Assembly: GCA_964458575.1 (NCBI GenBank)
Contig: CAYWMD010000057.1
Location: 1 to 41,663, forward strand
Reading direction: 5' to 3'
Length of the DNA stretch: 41,663 nucleotides
DNA from: CAYWMD01 sp964458575
Lineage (GTDB): Bacteria > Verrucomicrobiota > Verrucomicrobiia > Limisphaerales > JADLHS01
Under the pieces are notes generated by a model. That model was not told the DNA's origin, ran no database searches, and worked only from the letters and a program-made list of their open reading frames with translations. Made by a program: the position numbers and the translations under genes. Below, one piece after another: positions 7,150-16,217 of this stretch; the stretch's first letter is position 1, and each line of letters starts with the position of its first letter.

Positions 7150-8160
7150 ATGCGAGTCATCACACGCCCCGCGCTGATCCGAGTCGGAATTCTGTTGGTC
7201 ATCCTGGGCACGCTGATATTTTGGTCTGGTTGCACGATGATTCGAATGCCGGGCAAAAGTTTTCGCGGCACGCTCCCGCCGTTGAGTGCGGAACAAACCG
7301 CGCTGCGCGATGAATTGCGCCGGCACGTGGAACGGCTGGCGCGAGAAATCGGCGAGCGAAATCTCTTTCAACCCAAGAAACTCGATGCAGCGGCGGATTA
7401 TGTCGAAAGCGCGCTGGCGGAAACGGGCCGCAAGGTTTCGCGGCAGACCTTCAAGGTAAGCGGCGAGCAGTGCCACAATCTTGAGATCGAAATTCCCGGC
7501 CGCACCCAACCGGATGAAATCATTTTGATCGGCGCGCATTATGACTCGGTCGTGGGCAGCCCCGGCGCGGACGACAACGCCAGCGGTGCGGCGGCGTTGC
7601 TGGCCCTGGCGAAATCTCCGGCGCTCCAAAAGCCCGCGCGCACCCTACGGTTCGTGGCTTTCGTCAACGAAGAGCCGCCTCATTTTCAGACGGAACAAAT
7701 GGGCAGCCTCGTTTGCGCCCGGCGCTGTCGCGAGCGCGGCGACAACATCGTCGTGATGTTGTGTTTGGAAAGCCTGGGATACTATTCGACGGAGAGAGGC
7801 ACTCAGAAATATCCGTTCCCGATGGGATTGGTTTATCCTTCGCGCGGCGATTTCGTGGCGTTTGTAAGCCGGACAGCCGACCGGACGTGGGTTCGTCAAT
7901 GTGTGAAAACGTTCCGGCAGAGCACTCAGTTTCCATCGGAAGGCGCCGCGTTGCCCGGTTGGCTGCCGGGGGTCGGTTGGTCGGACCACTGGGCGTTCTG
8001 GCAGGCGGGTTATCCCGCGCTCATGGTGACCGACACGGCCACGTTTCGCTCGCCCAATTACCATCTGGAGAGCGACAAGCCGGACAAGCTGGACTACGAC
8101 CGCTTCGCCCGGGTGGTTTCGGGTGTGGGCGAAGTCATTGTGAATCTGGCCAATCCGTGA
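7150..8160 (+). CDS. M28-family metallopeptidase, membrane-anchored or lipoprotein
   Basis: This is a zinc aminopeptidase-like protein. From ATG 7150 it has 336 residues with an N-terminal hydrophobic segment ending IFWSGC, a possible though atypical lipobox. M28 metal-ligand motifs are visible: GAHYDS (His130), SPGADDNASG (Asp141), VNEEPP (Glu174/Glu175 as base and ligand), CLESLGYY, and a late YHLESDKPD histidine. The family removes N-terminal residues from peptides in the periplasm or outside. An upstream in-frame ATG at 7120 is possible, but 7150 puts the hydrophobic core in the normal signal-peptide place. Confidence 0.88.
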   Translation: MRVITRPALIRVGILLVILGTLIFWSGCTMIRMPGKSFRGTLPPLSAEQTALRDELRRHVERLAREIGERNLFQPKKLDAAADYVESALAETGRKVSRQTFKVSGEQCHNLEIEIPGRTQPDEIILIGAHYDSVVGSPGADDNASGAAALLALAKSPALQKPARTLRFVAFVNEEPPHFQTEQMGSLVCARRCRERGDNIVVMLCLESLGYYSTERGTQKYPFPMGLVYPSRGDFVAFVSRTADRTWVRQCVKTFRQSTQFPSEGAALPGWLPGVGWSDHWAFWQAGYPALMVTDTATFRSPNYHLESDKPDKLDYDRFARVVSGVGEVIVNLANP

Positions 8161-8253
8161 GCGCGGGCTTTTTTTGCTCTACATTGAACAAAAATTTGAC
8201 GGGACCGTCTCAATAGGCAAAACTACAGTCCAACACAGCAACCAAATACTATT

Positions 8254-8565
8254 ATGAAAAAACTGATTCTCGCAATCACAGTAGCGGCCCTCGCCATGGC
8301 GGTTCAAGCCGGTGAAGGGAAAACCTGCTCCAAGGATAGTGCCGCCTGTTCCGGCAAGGACAAAGCCGCCTGTGCGGGCAAGGCCGAGTCTGGCTGTTGC
8401 GGCGCCAAGGCCACCAGCGCAGCACAGGGAACCTGCCCGTCCAAGGCCATGTCCAGTTGCTCAGGCGGTATGGCCAGCAAGGGAACCTGCCCCAAGGCGC
8501 AAGCCGCCAAGAAGCGTTCCTTGATGAGCCCGAAGGCCGCTGGTGAGTTGGCCTCGGTCAACTAG
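8254..8565 (+). CDS. Small secreted Cys/Lys/Ala-rich protein, function unknown
   Basis: The protein has 103 residues with a clear signal peptide (MKKLILAITVAALAMAVQA) and a low-complexity mature part with eight cysteines in loosely repeated Cys-x(5-7)-Cys units rich in Lys, Ala, Ser and Gly, including one CC pair and two GTCP motifs. After cleavage the mature protein is about 84 residues and basic. The spaced cysteines suggest disulfides or metal binding in the periplasm; this is inference. It is monocistronic, preceded by a 93-nt gap and closed by a strong terminator at 8581-8618. No family is recognised. Confidence 0.75.
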   Translation: MKKLILAITVAALAMAVQAGEGKTCSKDSAACSGKDKAACAGKAESGCCGAKATSAAQGTCPSKAMSSCSGGMASKGTCPKAQAAKKRSLMSPKAAGELASVN

Positions 8566-8580
8566 GCCCAAGCCTTTTAC

Positions 8581-8618
8581 AAAAAAATCCCCGCGTCGTT
8601 CGACGCGGGGGTTTTTTT
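8581..8618. terminator. Bidirectional Rho-independent terminator
   Basis: A7, then the perfect stem CCCCGCGTC-gttc-GACGCGGGG (8589-8610), then G and T7. The A-tract gives a U-tract for the opposite strand, so it can end both the Cys-rich gene (plus, stop 8565) and pckG (minus, stop 8643), which converge here. Confidence 0.93.
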
Positions 8619-8642
8619 ATGCCCGTGAAGATCGCGTGTCAA

Positions 8643-10448
8643 TCAACCAAGCCGGCGGCGCAATCCCTCGAGTTGTTCGTTTAGCGCCTTCGGGAGGCGG
8701 CTGTCGAATTTCGCGTAGTTCGCCGCCACGTCGTCCACTTCCTTCTTCCAACCGGCGATGTCCACCGCGAGCAGTTGCTTGAGGTTGCCCGCTACGCCAT
8801 CCAATCCGGTGACATCGAGTGCATCCGCCGTGGGCAGGTTGCCGATGGGGGTGGTTTGCGCCATGGCGGTGCCTTCGACGCGTTCGCAAATCCACTTGAG
8901 CACGCGGCTATTTTCGCCGAACCCGGGCCAAAGGAATTTGCCATCGGCACTTCGACGGAACCAGTTCACGAAATAAACCTTCGGCAGTTTCGCACGGTCG
9001 GTTTTTTGCGCGAAGGAAAGCCAGTGCGCAAAATAATCGCCCATGTTGTAACCGCAGAACGGCAGCATGGCGAAGGGATCGCGGCGCAGCACGCCGGCCT
9101 GGCCAAGCGCGGCGGCGGTCGTCTCGGAACCGCAGGCCGACCCCATGAACACGCCGTGTTCCCAGTCGAAGGCTTCATTCACCAGCGGAATCGTGCTGGG
9201 CCGGCGCCCCCCGAAAAGGATCGCGGAAAGCGGAACGCCTTCGGCGCTCTGCCAGGCAGGATCAATCACCGGGCATTGCGCAGCGGGCGCCGTGAAGCGC
9301 GAGTTCGGGTGCGCGCCTTTCTTGCCATTGGCGGGCGTCCACTCGTTGCCTTCCCAGTCAATGCCCCTGGCCGGCGCGGGCACGCCCATGTCTTCCCACC
9401 AGATGTCGCCATCGGGCGTGAGCACAACGTTGGTGAAGATGGTGTTCTTCGCGCAGGAAGTCAGCGCGTGCGGGTTTGATTTCCTGGAGGTGCCCGGGGC
9501 AACACCGAAGAAACCGGTTTCCGGGTTCATAGCGTAAAGGCGTCCATCCGTGCCGACGCGAATCCACGCGATGTCATCGCCGAGCGTGGTGACTTTCCAG
9601 CCGGGCAACGCGGGTTGCATCATGGCGAGGTTGGTCTTCCCGCAGGCGCTGGGGAACGCGGCGGCGATGTAATATTTTTTCCCCGCCGGCGAGGTGAAGC
9701 AGAGGATCAACATGTGTTCGGCCATCCAGCCTTCGCGTCGGGCCACCACCGACGCGATGCGCAACGCCAGACATTTCTTGCCAAGCAACGCGTTGCCGCC
9801 GTAACCCGAACCGTAGGACCAGATGGACGGGTCATCGGGGAAATGGACGATGTATTTGTTTTTCGGATCGGGCTCGCACGGCCAGGGTACGTCTTTTTGA
9901 CCGGGTTGCAGCGGCGCGCCCACCGAATGCATGCAGGGTATGAACGAGCCGTGGTCGCCAAGTTTGTCGAGGACCGCCTTGCCCATGCGGGTCATGATGC
10001 GCATGTTGGCCACGACGTAAGGTGAATCGGTGATTTCGATGCCGACCTTGCAGATGGGGGAATCGAGCGGCCCCATCGCGAAGGGAATCACATACATCGT
10101 GCGCCCCTTCATGCAACCCTTGAAAAGGGAAAGCATTTTCTGCTTCATCTCTCCCGGGTCGGCCCAGTTGTTCGTCGGGCCGGCTTCGTCCTTGGTCTTC
10201 GAGCAGATAAAGGTCCGATCCTCGACGCGCGCCACGTCGCTGGGATGGGAACGCGCCAGGTAGCTGCCGGGTCGCAGTTTTTCATTGAGCTTGGTGAAGG
10301 TGCCGCTCTTGACCATGAGCTCGCAGAGCGCCTGGTTTTCCTGCTCCGAGCCGTCGCACCAAAAAATCGTCGTGGGCTGGCAAAGCTTCGCCATCTCGTC
10401 CACCCAGTTCAAAACGGTCCTGTTCGTCGTCAATGATTTGTCAGCCAT
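8643..10448 (-). CDS. pckG: Phosphoenolpyruvate carboxykinase (GTP)
   Basis: This enzyme converts oxaloacetate plus GTP to PEP plus CO2, feeding gluconeogenesis. The 601-residue length and the motifs fit the GTP-dependent family: the P-loop FPSACGKTN (265-273) containing the reactive hyper-conserved Cys269, kinase-2 TLGDDIAW (288-295), NPETGFFGVAPGT (308-320), and FGGRRPSTIPLV downstream. The N-terminal substrate loop region SYLARSHPSDVARVEDRTF is also typical. It is monocistronic, divergent from the metal ATPase gene across a 467-nt spacer and convergent on the 8581 terminator. Confidence 0.97.
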   Translation of the reverse strand: MADKSLTTNRTVLNWVDEMAKLCQPTTIFWCDGSEQENQALCELMVKSGTFTKLNEKLRPGSYLARSHPSDVARVEDRTFICSKTKDEAGPTNNWADPGEMKQKMLSLFKGCMKGRTMYVIPFAMGPLDSPICKVGIEITDSPYVVANMRIMTRMGKAVLDKLGDHGSFIPCMHSVGAPLQPGQKDVPWPCEPDPKNKYIVHFPDDPSIWSYGSGYGGNALLGKKCLALRIASVVARREGWMAEHMLILCFTSPAGKKYYIAAAFPSACGKTNLAMMQPALPGWKVTTLGDDIAWIRVGTDGRLYAMNPETGFFGVAPGTSRKSNPHALTSCAKNTIFTNVVLTPDGDIWWEDMGVPAPARGIDWEGNEWTPANGKKGAHPNSRFTAPAAQCPVIDPAWQSAEGVPLSAILFGGRRPSTIPLVNEAFDWEHGVFMGSACGSETTAAALGQAGVLRRDPFAMLPFCGYNMGDYFAHWLSFAQKTDRAKLPKVYFVNWFRRSADGKFLWPGFGENSRVLKWICERVEGTAMAQTTPIGNLPTADALDVTGLDGVAGNLKQLLAVDIAGWKKEVDDVAANYAKFDSRLPKALNEQLEGLRRRLG

Positions 10449-10915
10449 AATTCATGTTCGATTTGATTCCGCTCATCGGTCCGTTGCCAACTTGTGGGGC
10501 TTGTACAGCGGGCGGTTGGCTGGAATCGAGCGGATGAGCATGATGTTATTTCGCGGCGCTTTTGCACAGTAAAAAACGCCACAAAAAATAGCCGGTCTTT
10601 GCCAAGGAAGGTAGAGCGATCCTTTGCAGGCCAGGCTTTACTAAAGACGCTTAGGTAACCCCTAAGTGAATGGGCCCGCGCCGGGCTGTTGTCGGGGTGA
10701 TTGGGGTCGGTTAGTTGGGTGATGTTGGGTAATGGGTGGCACGGTTCGGCGCGGGAGGGCCCATCAGGAATCTCCCCTTCACAAATCACCAGGCACGCCG
10801 AAGTCTTCACGCTCCGTTGCGGCGATAAGCCTTTTCCGCTCCATCTCAACCTGCCTTCGGCCCGTGAATTCCCGTCGCCGACCCATCGCAAATGTGTTAA
10901 AACAGAAACAGCGTT
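10449..10915. other. 467-nt spacer between pckG and the metal ATPase, with a long-range inverted repeat
   Basis: No convincing gene is present; short frames on both strands lack start signals and family features. Around 10667-10683, ATGGGCCCGCGCCG pairs with CGGCGCGGGagGGCCCAT at 10748-10765, about 65 nt apart. A short TTAGG-taac-CCTAA hairpin lies just before it. The interval between the arms is G-rich on the plus strand. The spacer must contain both divergent promoters, but I cannot assign -35/-10 boxes confidently and I recognise no riboswitch. Confidence 0.5.
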
Positions 10916-13258
10916 ATGACCCGGGCCGCGGTTGAATCCAACGGCGCACACGAAGCAGTCTCCTGCCTCGCGCGCTCGGTCGTGGAGACGCTGGCGGAAG
11001 TGCCCGCGCTGGAAGCGGTCACCATTGACCGGGTGCAGCAGAAAATCTCCGTGGCCACGCTCGGGCGCACGGACGTCACCCAACTAACCAGCCGGCTGAA
11101 TGAAAAACTCCACCTCGCGCAGGCGACCCCCGGCGAGTCCTGTGGCTTGCTCACGGGACAAGGCGATTGTTCCCGATGCGACACGCCGTTGACCGGCCAG
11201 GAGCTGCAGAAAATCACGATCACGCACGGGGGCGGCACGACCACGATCGCGCGCGTCACGTGCCCGACGGCCCCAAAGTTTTGGCGCTGGCGGGAAATGC
11301 CGTTCCCCAAGGTCGTCCAGCGCGACGTGGAATTCCTCGAACATGCGGAAGAGCACGACGACGAATGGAAACCGCAACTCGTTCTGGCCATTCTGTGCGG
11401 CGCATTCGGATTAACCGGGTATCTGCTGACCAAAGCCGGCCAACCGGCGTGGTCGCTGGCGAGCTTCATCGCCGCCTACCTCACCGGGGGTCGGTTCGCC
11501 GTCGAGGAAGTCTGGGAGCGCCTGCAAAAACGCGCGATTGACGTTCACTTTCTCATGCTCGCCGTCGCGGCGGGCAGCGCGAGCATCGGCGCGTGGGGTG
11601 AAGGGGCCGTTTTGCTCTTCCTTTTCTCACTCTCGGGGGCTTTGGAACATTACGCGCTGGGCCGTACCCAGAGGGAAATCCGTTCGCTCTTTCGCGCCGC
11701 GCCCAAGGTGGCCCTCGTCCTCGACGCGCAGGGCCACGAGCGCGAGGTGAAGGTCGAATTGCTGCGCCCCGGCATGAAACTGCTGGTCAAGCCGGGCGAG
11801 CAGTTTCCCGTGGACGCCGAAGTCCTCAAAGGGGCCACGGCGGCGGATGAATCGAATCTCACGGGTGAGGCCACGCCCGTGGAGAAAGGCGTGGGGGACA
11901 ACGTGCTCGCCGGCACGATCAACTTGTGGGGGGCCGTGGAGGTGTCGGTTTTGCGGCCCGCGGCGGAAAGTTCGCTGCAAAAAATCATCCGGCTCATCAA
12001 GGAAGCACAGCACCTGAAAGCCCCGTCCCAGCAATTCACCGACAAATTCGGCACGGTTTATACGTATGCCATTCTCAGTCTGACCCTCGTCATGTTTTTT
12101 GTGTGGTGGCTGGCGTACGGGCTGCCGCCGTTTGCCTCTGCCGGTGAATTCCGCAGTGCCTTTTACCGGGCGATGACCCTGCTCGTCGTGGCGTCGCCAT
12201 GTGCGCTGGTGCTTTCCATTCCATCGGCGGTGCTCGCGGCCATTGCCTGGGGCGCGCGCCACGGTGTGCTCATTCGCGGCGGCGCGGCGGTGGAAAAACT
12301 GGCGGACGTCAACGTTGTGGCGTTGGACAAGACCGGCACACTCACCACGGGCGAATTGCGCGTGGAAAAAATCGAGAGCTTCCCGCCCGGCCGCGAAAGC
12401 GAGATTGCACAATTGGCCTACTCGCTGGAAAAGCTTTCGACCCATCCGCTGGCCCGGGCCATCTCGCGTTACGGAAAACAGCAGCAACTGGACGCCATCG
12501 AATTCGAAAGGTTTGAGTCGGTCACCGGTCAGGGACTCAAGGCGCGGCACCATGGAAGCGAGTGCTGGTTGGGCCGCCGCGAATGGATCGAAGCGATGCG
12601 GCCAACGTCGGACGCGCGGCAGGTCCCACCCACCGAGGCGGGTTTCTCCGAAATCTGGCTCGCGCGAGATGGCTTGCTCGGGCGCGTTATTCTGCGCGAC
12701 GACGTGCGTCCGCAGGCGCGCCTAGTTGTGGATGATTTACGACGGGAAGGCTTGCGCACCCTTGTTCTCACGGGTGACCGGCGTGCCAGCGCCGAACATC
12801 TCAAAAAAGATTTGCACCTCGATGAAGTTCGCTCCGAGTTGAAACCGGAGGAAAAGGTGGCCGCAATCAAATCGCTCAGTGATCAGGGCAATCGCGTGGT
12901 GATGGTGGGTGATGGTGTGAACGACGCGCCGAGCCTGGCGGTTGCGCATGTGGGTGTGGCGATGGGCGCCCGCGGCTCGGACGCCGCGCTGGAACAGGCC
13001 GACGTGGTTTTGATGCACGACCGGCTGGAGAATTTTCTGGCCGCCTTCCGCCTCAGCCAGCGCGCGCGTCGCGTCATCCGGCAGAATCTCCTTGTGTCAC
13101 TGGGCACCGTGGTGGTGTTGGTGGCGTTTGCCCTGGCCGGGCGTATTCCGCTGCCGGTCGGCGTGGTCGGGCACGAGGGCAGCACGGTCATCGTGGTCAT
13201 GAACAGCCTGCGCCTGCTGTTCGGCGCGGGGCGGGATCAAAGGCAATTGAAAACTTGA
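10916..13258 (+). CDS. Heavy-metal P1B-type ATPase (divalent metal exporter)
   Basis: This is an inner-membrane metal pump. In the 780-residue protein the catalytic features are TGE (316-318), the metal-site SPC in TM (427-429), DKTGT with phosphorylated Asp471, the THP nucleotide-domain motif (509-511) and GDGVND (665-670). The last helix region has HEGST (753-757). SPC plus HEGST is the signature of the P1B-4 class, which exports Co2+, Fe2+ or Zn2+; metal choice cannot be read further. The N-terminal 150 residues contain an HMA-like beta-alpha pattern without CxxC, then CSRC (85-88), and a His/Glu/Asp-rich stretch LEHAEEHDDE before the first membrane helix. Confidence 0.9.
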   Translation: MTRAAVESNGAHEAVSCLARSVVETLAEVPALEAVTIDRVQQKISVATLGRTDVTQLTSRLNEKLHLAQATPGESCGLLTGQGDCSRCDTPLTGQELQKITITHGGGTTTIARVTCPTAPKFWRWREMPFPKVVQRDVEFLEHAEEHDDEWKPQLVLAILCGAFGLTGYLLTKAGQPAWSLASFIAAYLTGGRFAVEEVWERLQKRAIDVHFLMLAVAAGSASIGAWGEGAVLLFLFSLSGALEHYALGRTQREIRSLFRAAPKVALVLDAQGHEREVKVELLRPGMKLLVKPGEQFPVDAEVLKGATAADESNLTGEATPVEKGVGDNVLAGTINLWGAVEVSVLRPAAESSLQKIIRLIKEAQHLKAPSQQFTDKFGTVYTYAILSLTLVMFFVWWLAYGLPPFASAGEFRSAFYRAMTLLVVASPCALVLSIPSAVLAAIAWGARHGVLIRGGAAVEKLADVNVVALDKTGTLTTGELRVEKIESFPPGRESEIAQLAYSLEKLSTHPLARAISRYGKQQQLDAIEFERFESVTGQGLKARHHGSECWLGRREWIEAMRPTSDARQVPPTEAGFSEIWLARDGLLGRVILRDDVRPQARLVVDDLRREGLRTLVLTGDRRASAEHLKKDLHLDEVRSELKPEEKVAAIKSLSDQGNRVVMVGDGVNDAPSLAVAHVGVAMGARGSDAALEQADVVLMHDRLENFLAAFRLSQRARRVIRQNLLVSLGTVVVLVAFALAGRIPLPVGVVGHEGSTVIVVMNSLRLLFGAGRDQRQLKT

Positions 13259-13292
13259 AGCGACGGTCATCCTGCCTTAAAACTTTTGCGCT

Positions 13293-14696
13293 GTGAGTCA
13301 CAATTCTGGGCTTCAACTGGTCGTTCCTCGAGTGTTACCCGCTCTCGATCCGCAATACCGTCCGGCGGTGCTGGCCAATCGCTTGTTTCGCGAGCAAGTG
13401 CGAACATCTGGCAAACCCGTGCCGGTCAAGCTGGCGGTGGAGCAAACCGACGGCTCGATTTACCATTTCGCCACGGAAATCTTTCCCGAATCTTCGCCCG
13501 GGGCGGCCGGTAATTTCGTTTATCTCGAACGCATCCTGAAGTTCCTGCTCTGGTCGCGGGGCGGCTGGCGGGTTTATTTCGACGGGCCGGCGTCCCTCGC
13601 CGCCCGGCTCGCGGCGCATTACCGGGAAACGGCCACCGGCAAATTCGATTCCGACATGGTCGGCGAAAAGATGTTCGATCATCCGCTCGAAGTCGTGAAC
13701 ACGCGGGATATCCCGCCGGAACGCGCGCAAGCCCGGCCCCTCGGCCGTCACCTCAAAGGCTGCCGCATCGGCTTCGACCTCGGCGGCAGCGACCGCAAGG
13801 CCGCGGCGGTGGTGGACGGAGAAGTCGTTTTCAGCGACGAAACGGTCTGGGATCCTTATTTCCACCCCGACCCGCAGTATCACTTCGACGGCATCATGGA
13901 TTCGCTGAAGAAGGCCGCGGCGCATCTCCCGCGCGTGGACGCGATTGGGGGCAGCGCAGCAGGTATCTATGTGAACAACCGGGTGAAGGTCGCTTCGCTG
14001 TTTCGCGGTGTCCCGGCGGATGTTTTTAATGCGCGGGTCAAAAACCTTTTTCTTGAGATTAAGCAGGCCTGGAAAAACGTGCCGTTCGAAGTTGTCAACG
14101 ACGGCGAGGTGACGGCGCTGGCCGGTTCGATGGCGTTGGGGCGGAATGCCGTGCTCGGCATCGCGCTGGGCACCAGCACGGCCGGCGGCTGGGTGAATGG
14201 CGAGGGCAACATCACTTCCTGGATCAATGAACTGGCGTTTGTTCCTGTGGATTACAACCCGACCGCCGCCTGTGATGAGTGGTCGGGCGACTACGGCGTG
14301 GGCGCACAGTATTTCTCGCAACAGGCCGTGGGCCGGTTGATGCCTGCCGCCGGCATCGCGGCGCCGAAAGGCATGCCATTACCCGAAAAACTCAAGCTCG
14401 TGCAATCGCTCATGGCCAATGACGACCCCCGGGCTCGGAAGATTTACGAAGCCATCGGTGTCTATCTCGGCTACCAGATTGCGCACTTCGCGGACTTCTA
14501 TCCGCTGCAAAACCTGCTCATCCTCGGTCGCGTCACCAGCGGCAAGGGCGGCGATTTGATCGTGGCCGGGGCAAGGCAGCTTCTGCAGACGGAATTCCCG
14601 GAGTTGGCCGGCAAGATCGAGCTGCATGTCCCCGACGAAAAGATGAAACGCCACGGCCAGGCCATCGCCGCGGCGAGTTTGCCGGAGATTGGCTGA
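13293..14696 (+). CDS. ROK/ASKHA-fold kinase-like protein with N-terminal extension
   Basis: In this 467-residue protein (GTG start 13293), residues 1-155 are an extension of unknown fold. From 157 the ATPase fold begins with GCRIGFDLGGSDRKAA (phosphate loop 1), then VDAIGGSAAG (215-224), FEVVNDGEVTALAG (265-278, loop with ND) and GIALGTSTAGGWV (289-301, phosphate loop 2). ROK sugar kinases have this order, but the ROK zinc motif (GH...CxCGxxGCxE) is absent; instead CDEWSGDYGVG occurs at 327-337. A sugar or amino-sugar substrate is likely but unproven. A PIG-L deacetylase and guaD follow. Between it and them is a long inverted repeat. Confidence 0.72.
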   Translation: MSHNSGLQLVVPRVLPALDPQYRPAVLANRLFREQVRTSGKPVPVKLAVEQTDGSIYHFATEIFPESSPGAAGNFVYLERILKFLLWSRGGWRVYFDGPASLAARLAAHYRETATGKFDSDMVGEKMFDHPLEVVNTRDIPPERAQARPLGRHLKGCRIGFDLGGSDRKAAAVVDGEVVFSDETVWDPYFHPDPQYHFDGIMDSLKKAAAHLPRVDAIGGSAAGIYVNNRVKVASLFRGVPADVFNARVKNLFLEIKQAWKNVPFEVVNDGEVTALAGSMALGRNAVLGIALGTSTAGGWVNGEGNITSWINELAFVPVDYNPTAACDEWSGDYGVGAQYFSQQAVGRLMPAAGIAAPKGMPLPEKLKLVQSLMANDDPRARKIYEAIGVYLGYQIAHFADFYPLQNLLILGRVTSGKGGDLIVAGARQLLQTEFPELAGKIELHVPDEKMKRHGQAIAAASLPEIG

Positions 14697-14719
14697 ACAT
14701 GGTTCGTCCCCGAAGACCA

Positions 14720-14878
14720 CCCTCACCCCGGCCCTCTCCCGTCCGATGCGACAGGGAGAATCGTTCGCCGATCCTCGCAACGTCGGTGACCGAAGTTCGC
14801 ACGACGATCACACTGCAAACCAGCACCAGTCAATGGCTGGCCCCTCTCCCATCGGATGGGAGAGGGTCAGGGTGAGGG
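14720..14878. repeat. Long inverted-repeat element before the PIG-L gene
   Basis: The left arm CCCTCACCCCGGCCCTCTCCC begins at 14720; its partner at 14858-14878 is its reverse complement at 19 of 21 positions. Inside the right half, CCCTCTCCCATC (from 14842) pairs with GATGGGAGAGGG, a near-perfect hairpin. It fills the 199-nt gap between the ROK-like and PIG-L genes. Elements with CCCTCACCC/CCCTCTCCC termini are widespread intergenic repeats in some Verrucomicrobiota/Planctomycetota genomes (from memory). Confidence 0.75.
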
Positions 14879-14895
14879 CCTTTCCATTTCGAACC

Positions 14896-15753
14896 ATGAA
14901 TCCTTACAACAAATTCGTCGCGGATTGCGCGAGCTTGATTGAGAACGCAAAGAGTTTGCCGCTCGGTGGCTTTCCTCCGTCGCCAAGGCCCCAACTTGCG
15001 CCCGACGCTCCGCGCGCATTGTTTTTCGCACCGCATCCCGATGATGAAACCATTTCCGGGGCGCTGGCGTTGCGGCTTCTACGCGAAGCCCGCATGAACG
15101 TGATCAATGTCGCGGTGACGCAAGGCAGCAACAAGGAGCGACAGGCCGGGCGCTTGGCCGAGTTGCAAGGCGCGTGCGACTACCTTGGCTACGGTTTGCA
15201 AACGACGGTTCCGAACGGTCTGGAAAAGGTCACGGTCAAGACACGGCAGAATGATCCGGCGGTTTGGTCCGGCATGGTGAAGGTCATTTCCGGGATTCTC
15301 GCCAAACACCAACCACGCGTGATCCTGTTTCCGCACGAACGCGACTGGAACGGCACGCACATTGGCGTGCATTATCTGGTGACCGACGCACTCAGGCAAA
15401 TGCCGGCGAATTTTGAATGTTACACCGTCGAGACGGAATTCTGGGGCGCGATGGACGACCCGAATCTCATGGTGGAAGTCGGCCGGCAGGACCTGGCGGA
15501 CCTGATCGCGGCCACGACATTTCATGTGGGCGAAGTGAAACGCAACCCTTATCACTTGTCGCTGCCGGCGTGGATGATGGACAACGTCCGGCGCGGCGCG
15601 GAACTGGTGGGTGGTCAGGGTGGCGCGGCGCCGGACTACCCGTTCGCCGCTTTGTGCCGCTTGCGCAATTGGTCGCAGGGCCGGCTGACGAAATACTACG
15701 AAGGCGGGAAACAGTTGCCGGTGGGGGTCAATGCCGGCACGCTCTTCCCGTGA
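14896..15753 (+). CDS. PIG-L/LmbE-family deacetylase
   Basis: This family contains zinc-dependent de-N-acetylases of N-acetylglucosamine-type sugars and glycolipids. The protein has 285 residues from ATG 14896. The hallmark motif APHPDDETISG gives His47 and Asp50 (metal) with Asp49 as the base; HERDWNGTHIGVHYL supplies the later histidines (His155/His159). The longer open frame starting at 14689 runs through the intergenic inverted repeat and is rejected as start. Its stop overlaps the GTG start of guaD, indicating translational coupling. The partner ROK-like kinase upstream could act on the same sugar (inference). Confidence 0.88.
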   Translation: MNPYNKFVADCASLIENAKSLPLGGFPPSPRPQLAPDAPRALFFAPHPDDETISGALALRLLREARMNVINVAVTQGSNKERQAGRLAELQGACDYLGYGLQTTVPNGLEKVTVKTRQNDPAVWSGMVKVISGILAKHQPRVILFPHERDWNGTHIGVHYLVTDALRQMPANFECYTVETEFWGAMDDPNLMVEVGRQDLADLIAATTFHVGEVKRNPYHLSLPAWMMDNVRRGAELVGGQGGAAPDYPFAALCRLRNWSQGRLTKYYEGGKQLPVGVNAGTLFP

Positions 15754-16217
15754 ATGCCCGATTCATGCGCGAGGCCATTCGGATCTCGCTGGTGAAGATG
15801 CGTGACAATCACGGCGGCCCGTTCGGCGCGGTCGTGGTGCGGCGCGGAAAAATTGTCGGCCGCGGGTGGAATCGTGTGACCTCGGCGAACGATCCGACGG
15901 CCCATGCGGAAGTTGAGGCCATCCGCGCGGCGTGCCGGCGGCTGAAGACATTTCAACTCGACGACTGCGAGCTTTACACCAGTTGCGAACCGTGCCCGAT
16001 GTGTCTCAGTGCGATTTACTGGGCGCGACTCAAAGCGGTCTATTACGGCAACACACGCAAGGACGCGGCGAAGATCGAGTTTGACGACGATTTTCTTTAT
16101 GACGAAGTGGCGCGGCCCATCTCGCGGCGAAAGCTTCCCATGAAGCAACTGCTGCGTCGCGAGGCGAGCCGGGCCTTCGCCGAGTGGCAGGCCAAAGCGG
16201 ATAAGACGCTTTATTGA
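15750..16217 (+). CDS. guaD: Guanine deaminase
   Basis: This enzyme deaminates guanine to xanthine and ammonia in purine salvage. In the 155-residue protein the cytidine-deaminase-fold zinc motifs are TAHAEVEAIR (His52, catalytic Glu54) and SCEPCPMC (Cys82, Cys85). GGPFGAV, SANDPTAHAE and AIYWARLKAVYYGN match the small Bacillus-type GuaD, as does the C-terminal tail AEWQAKADKTLY, which in that family is domain-swapped over the partner active site. The start GTG 15750 overlaps the PIG-L stop (GTGA); ATG 15765 is an alternative. tRNA adenosine deaminase TadA is the main competing call, but TadA lacks this tail. Confidence 0.85.
   Translation: MNARFMREAIRISLVKMRDNHGGPFGAVVVRRGKIVGRGWNRVTSANDPTAHAEVEAIRAACRRLKTFQLDDCELYTSCEPCPMCLSAIYWARLKAVYYGNTRKDAAKIEFDDDFLYDEVARPISRRKLPMKQLLRREASRAFAEWQAKADKTLY

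Noticed and set aside
10449..10915. Possible riboswitch or small RNA
   Set aside because: I recognise no known class; only generic inverted repeats are visible.
14689..14895. Upstream extension of the PIG-L gene
   Set aside because: The frame reads through an intergenic inverted repeat; the deacetylase family starts near ATG 14896.
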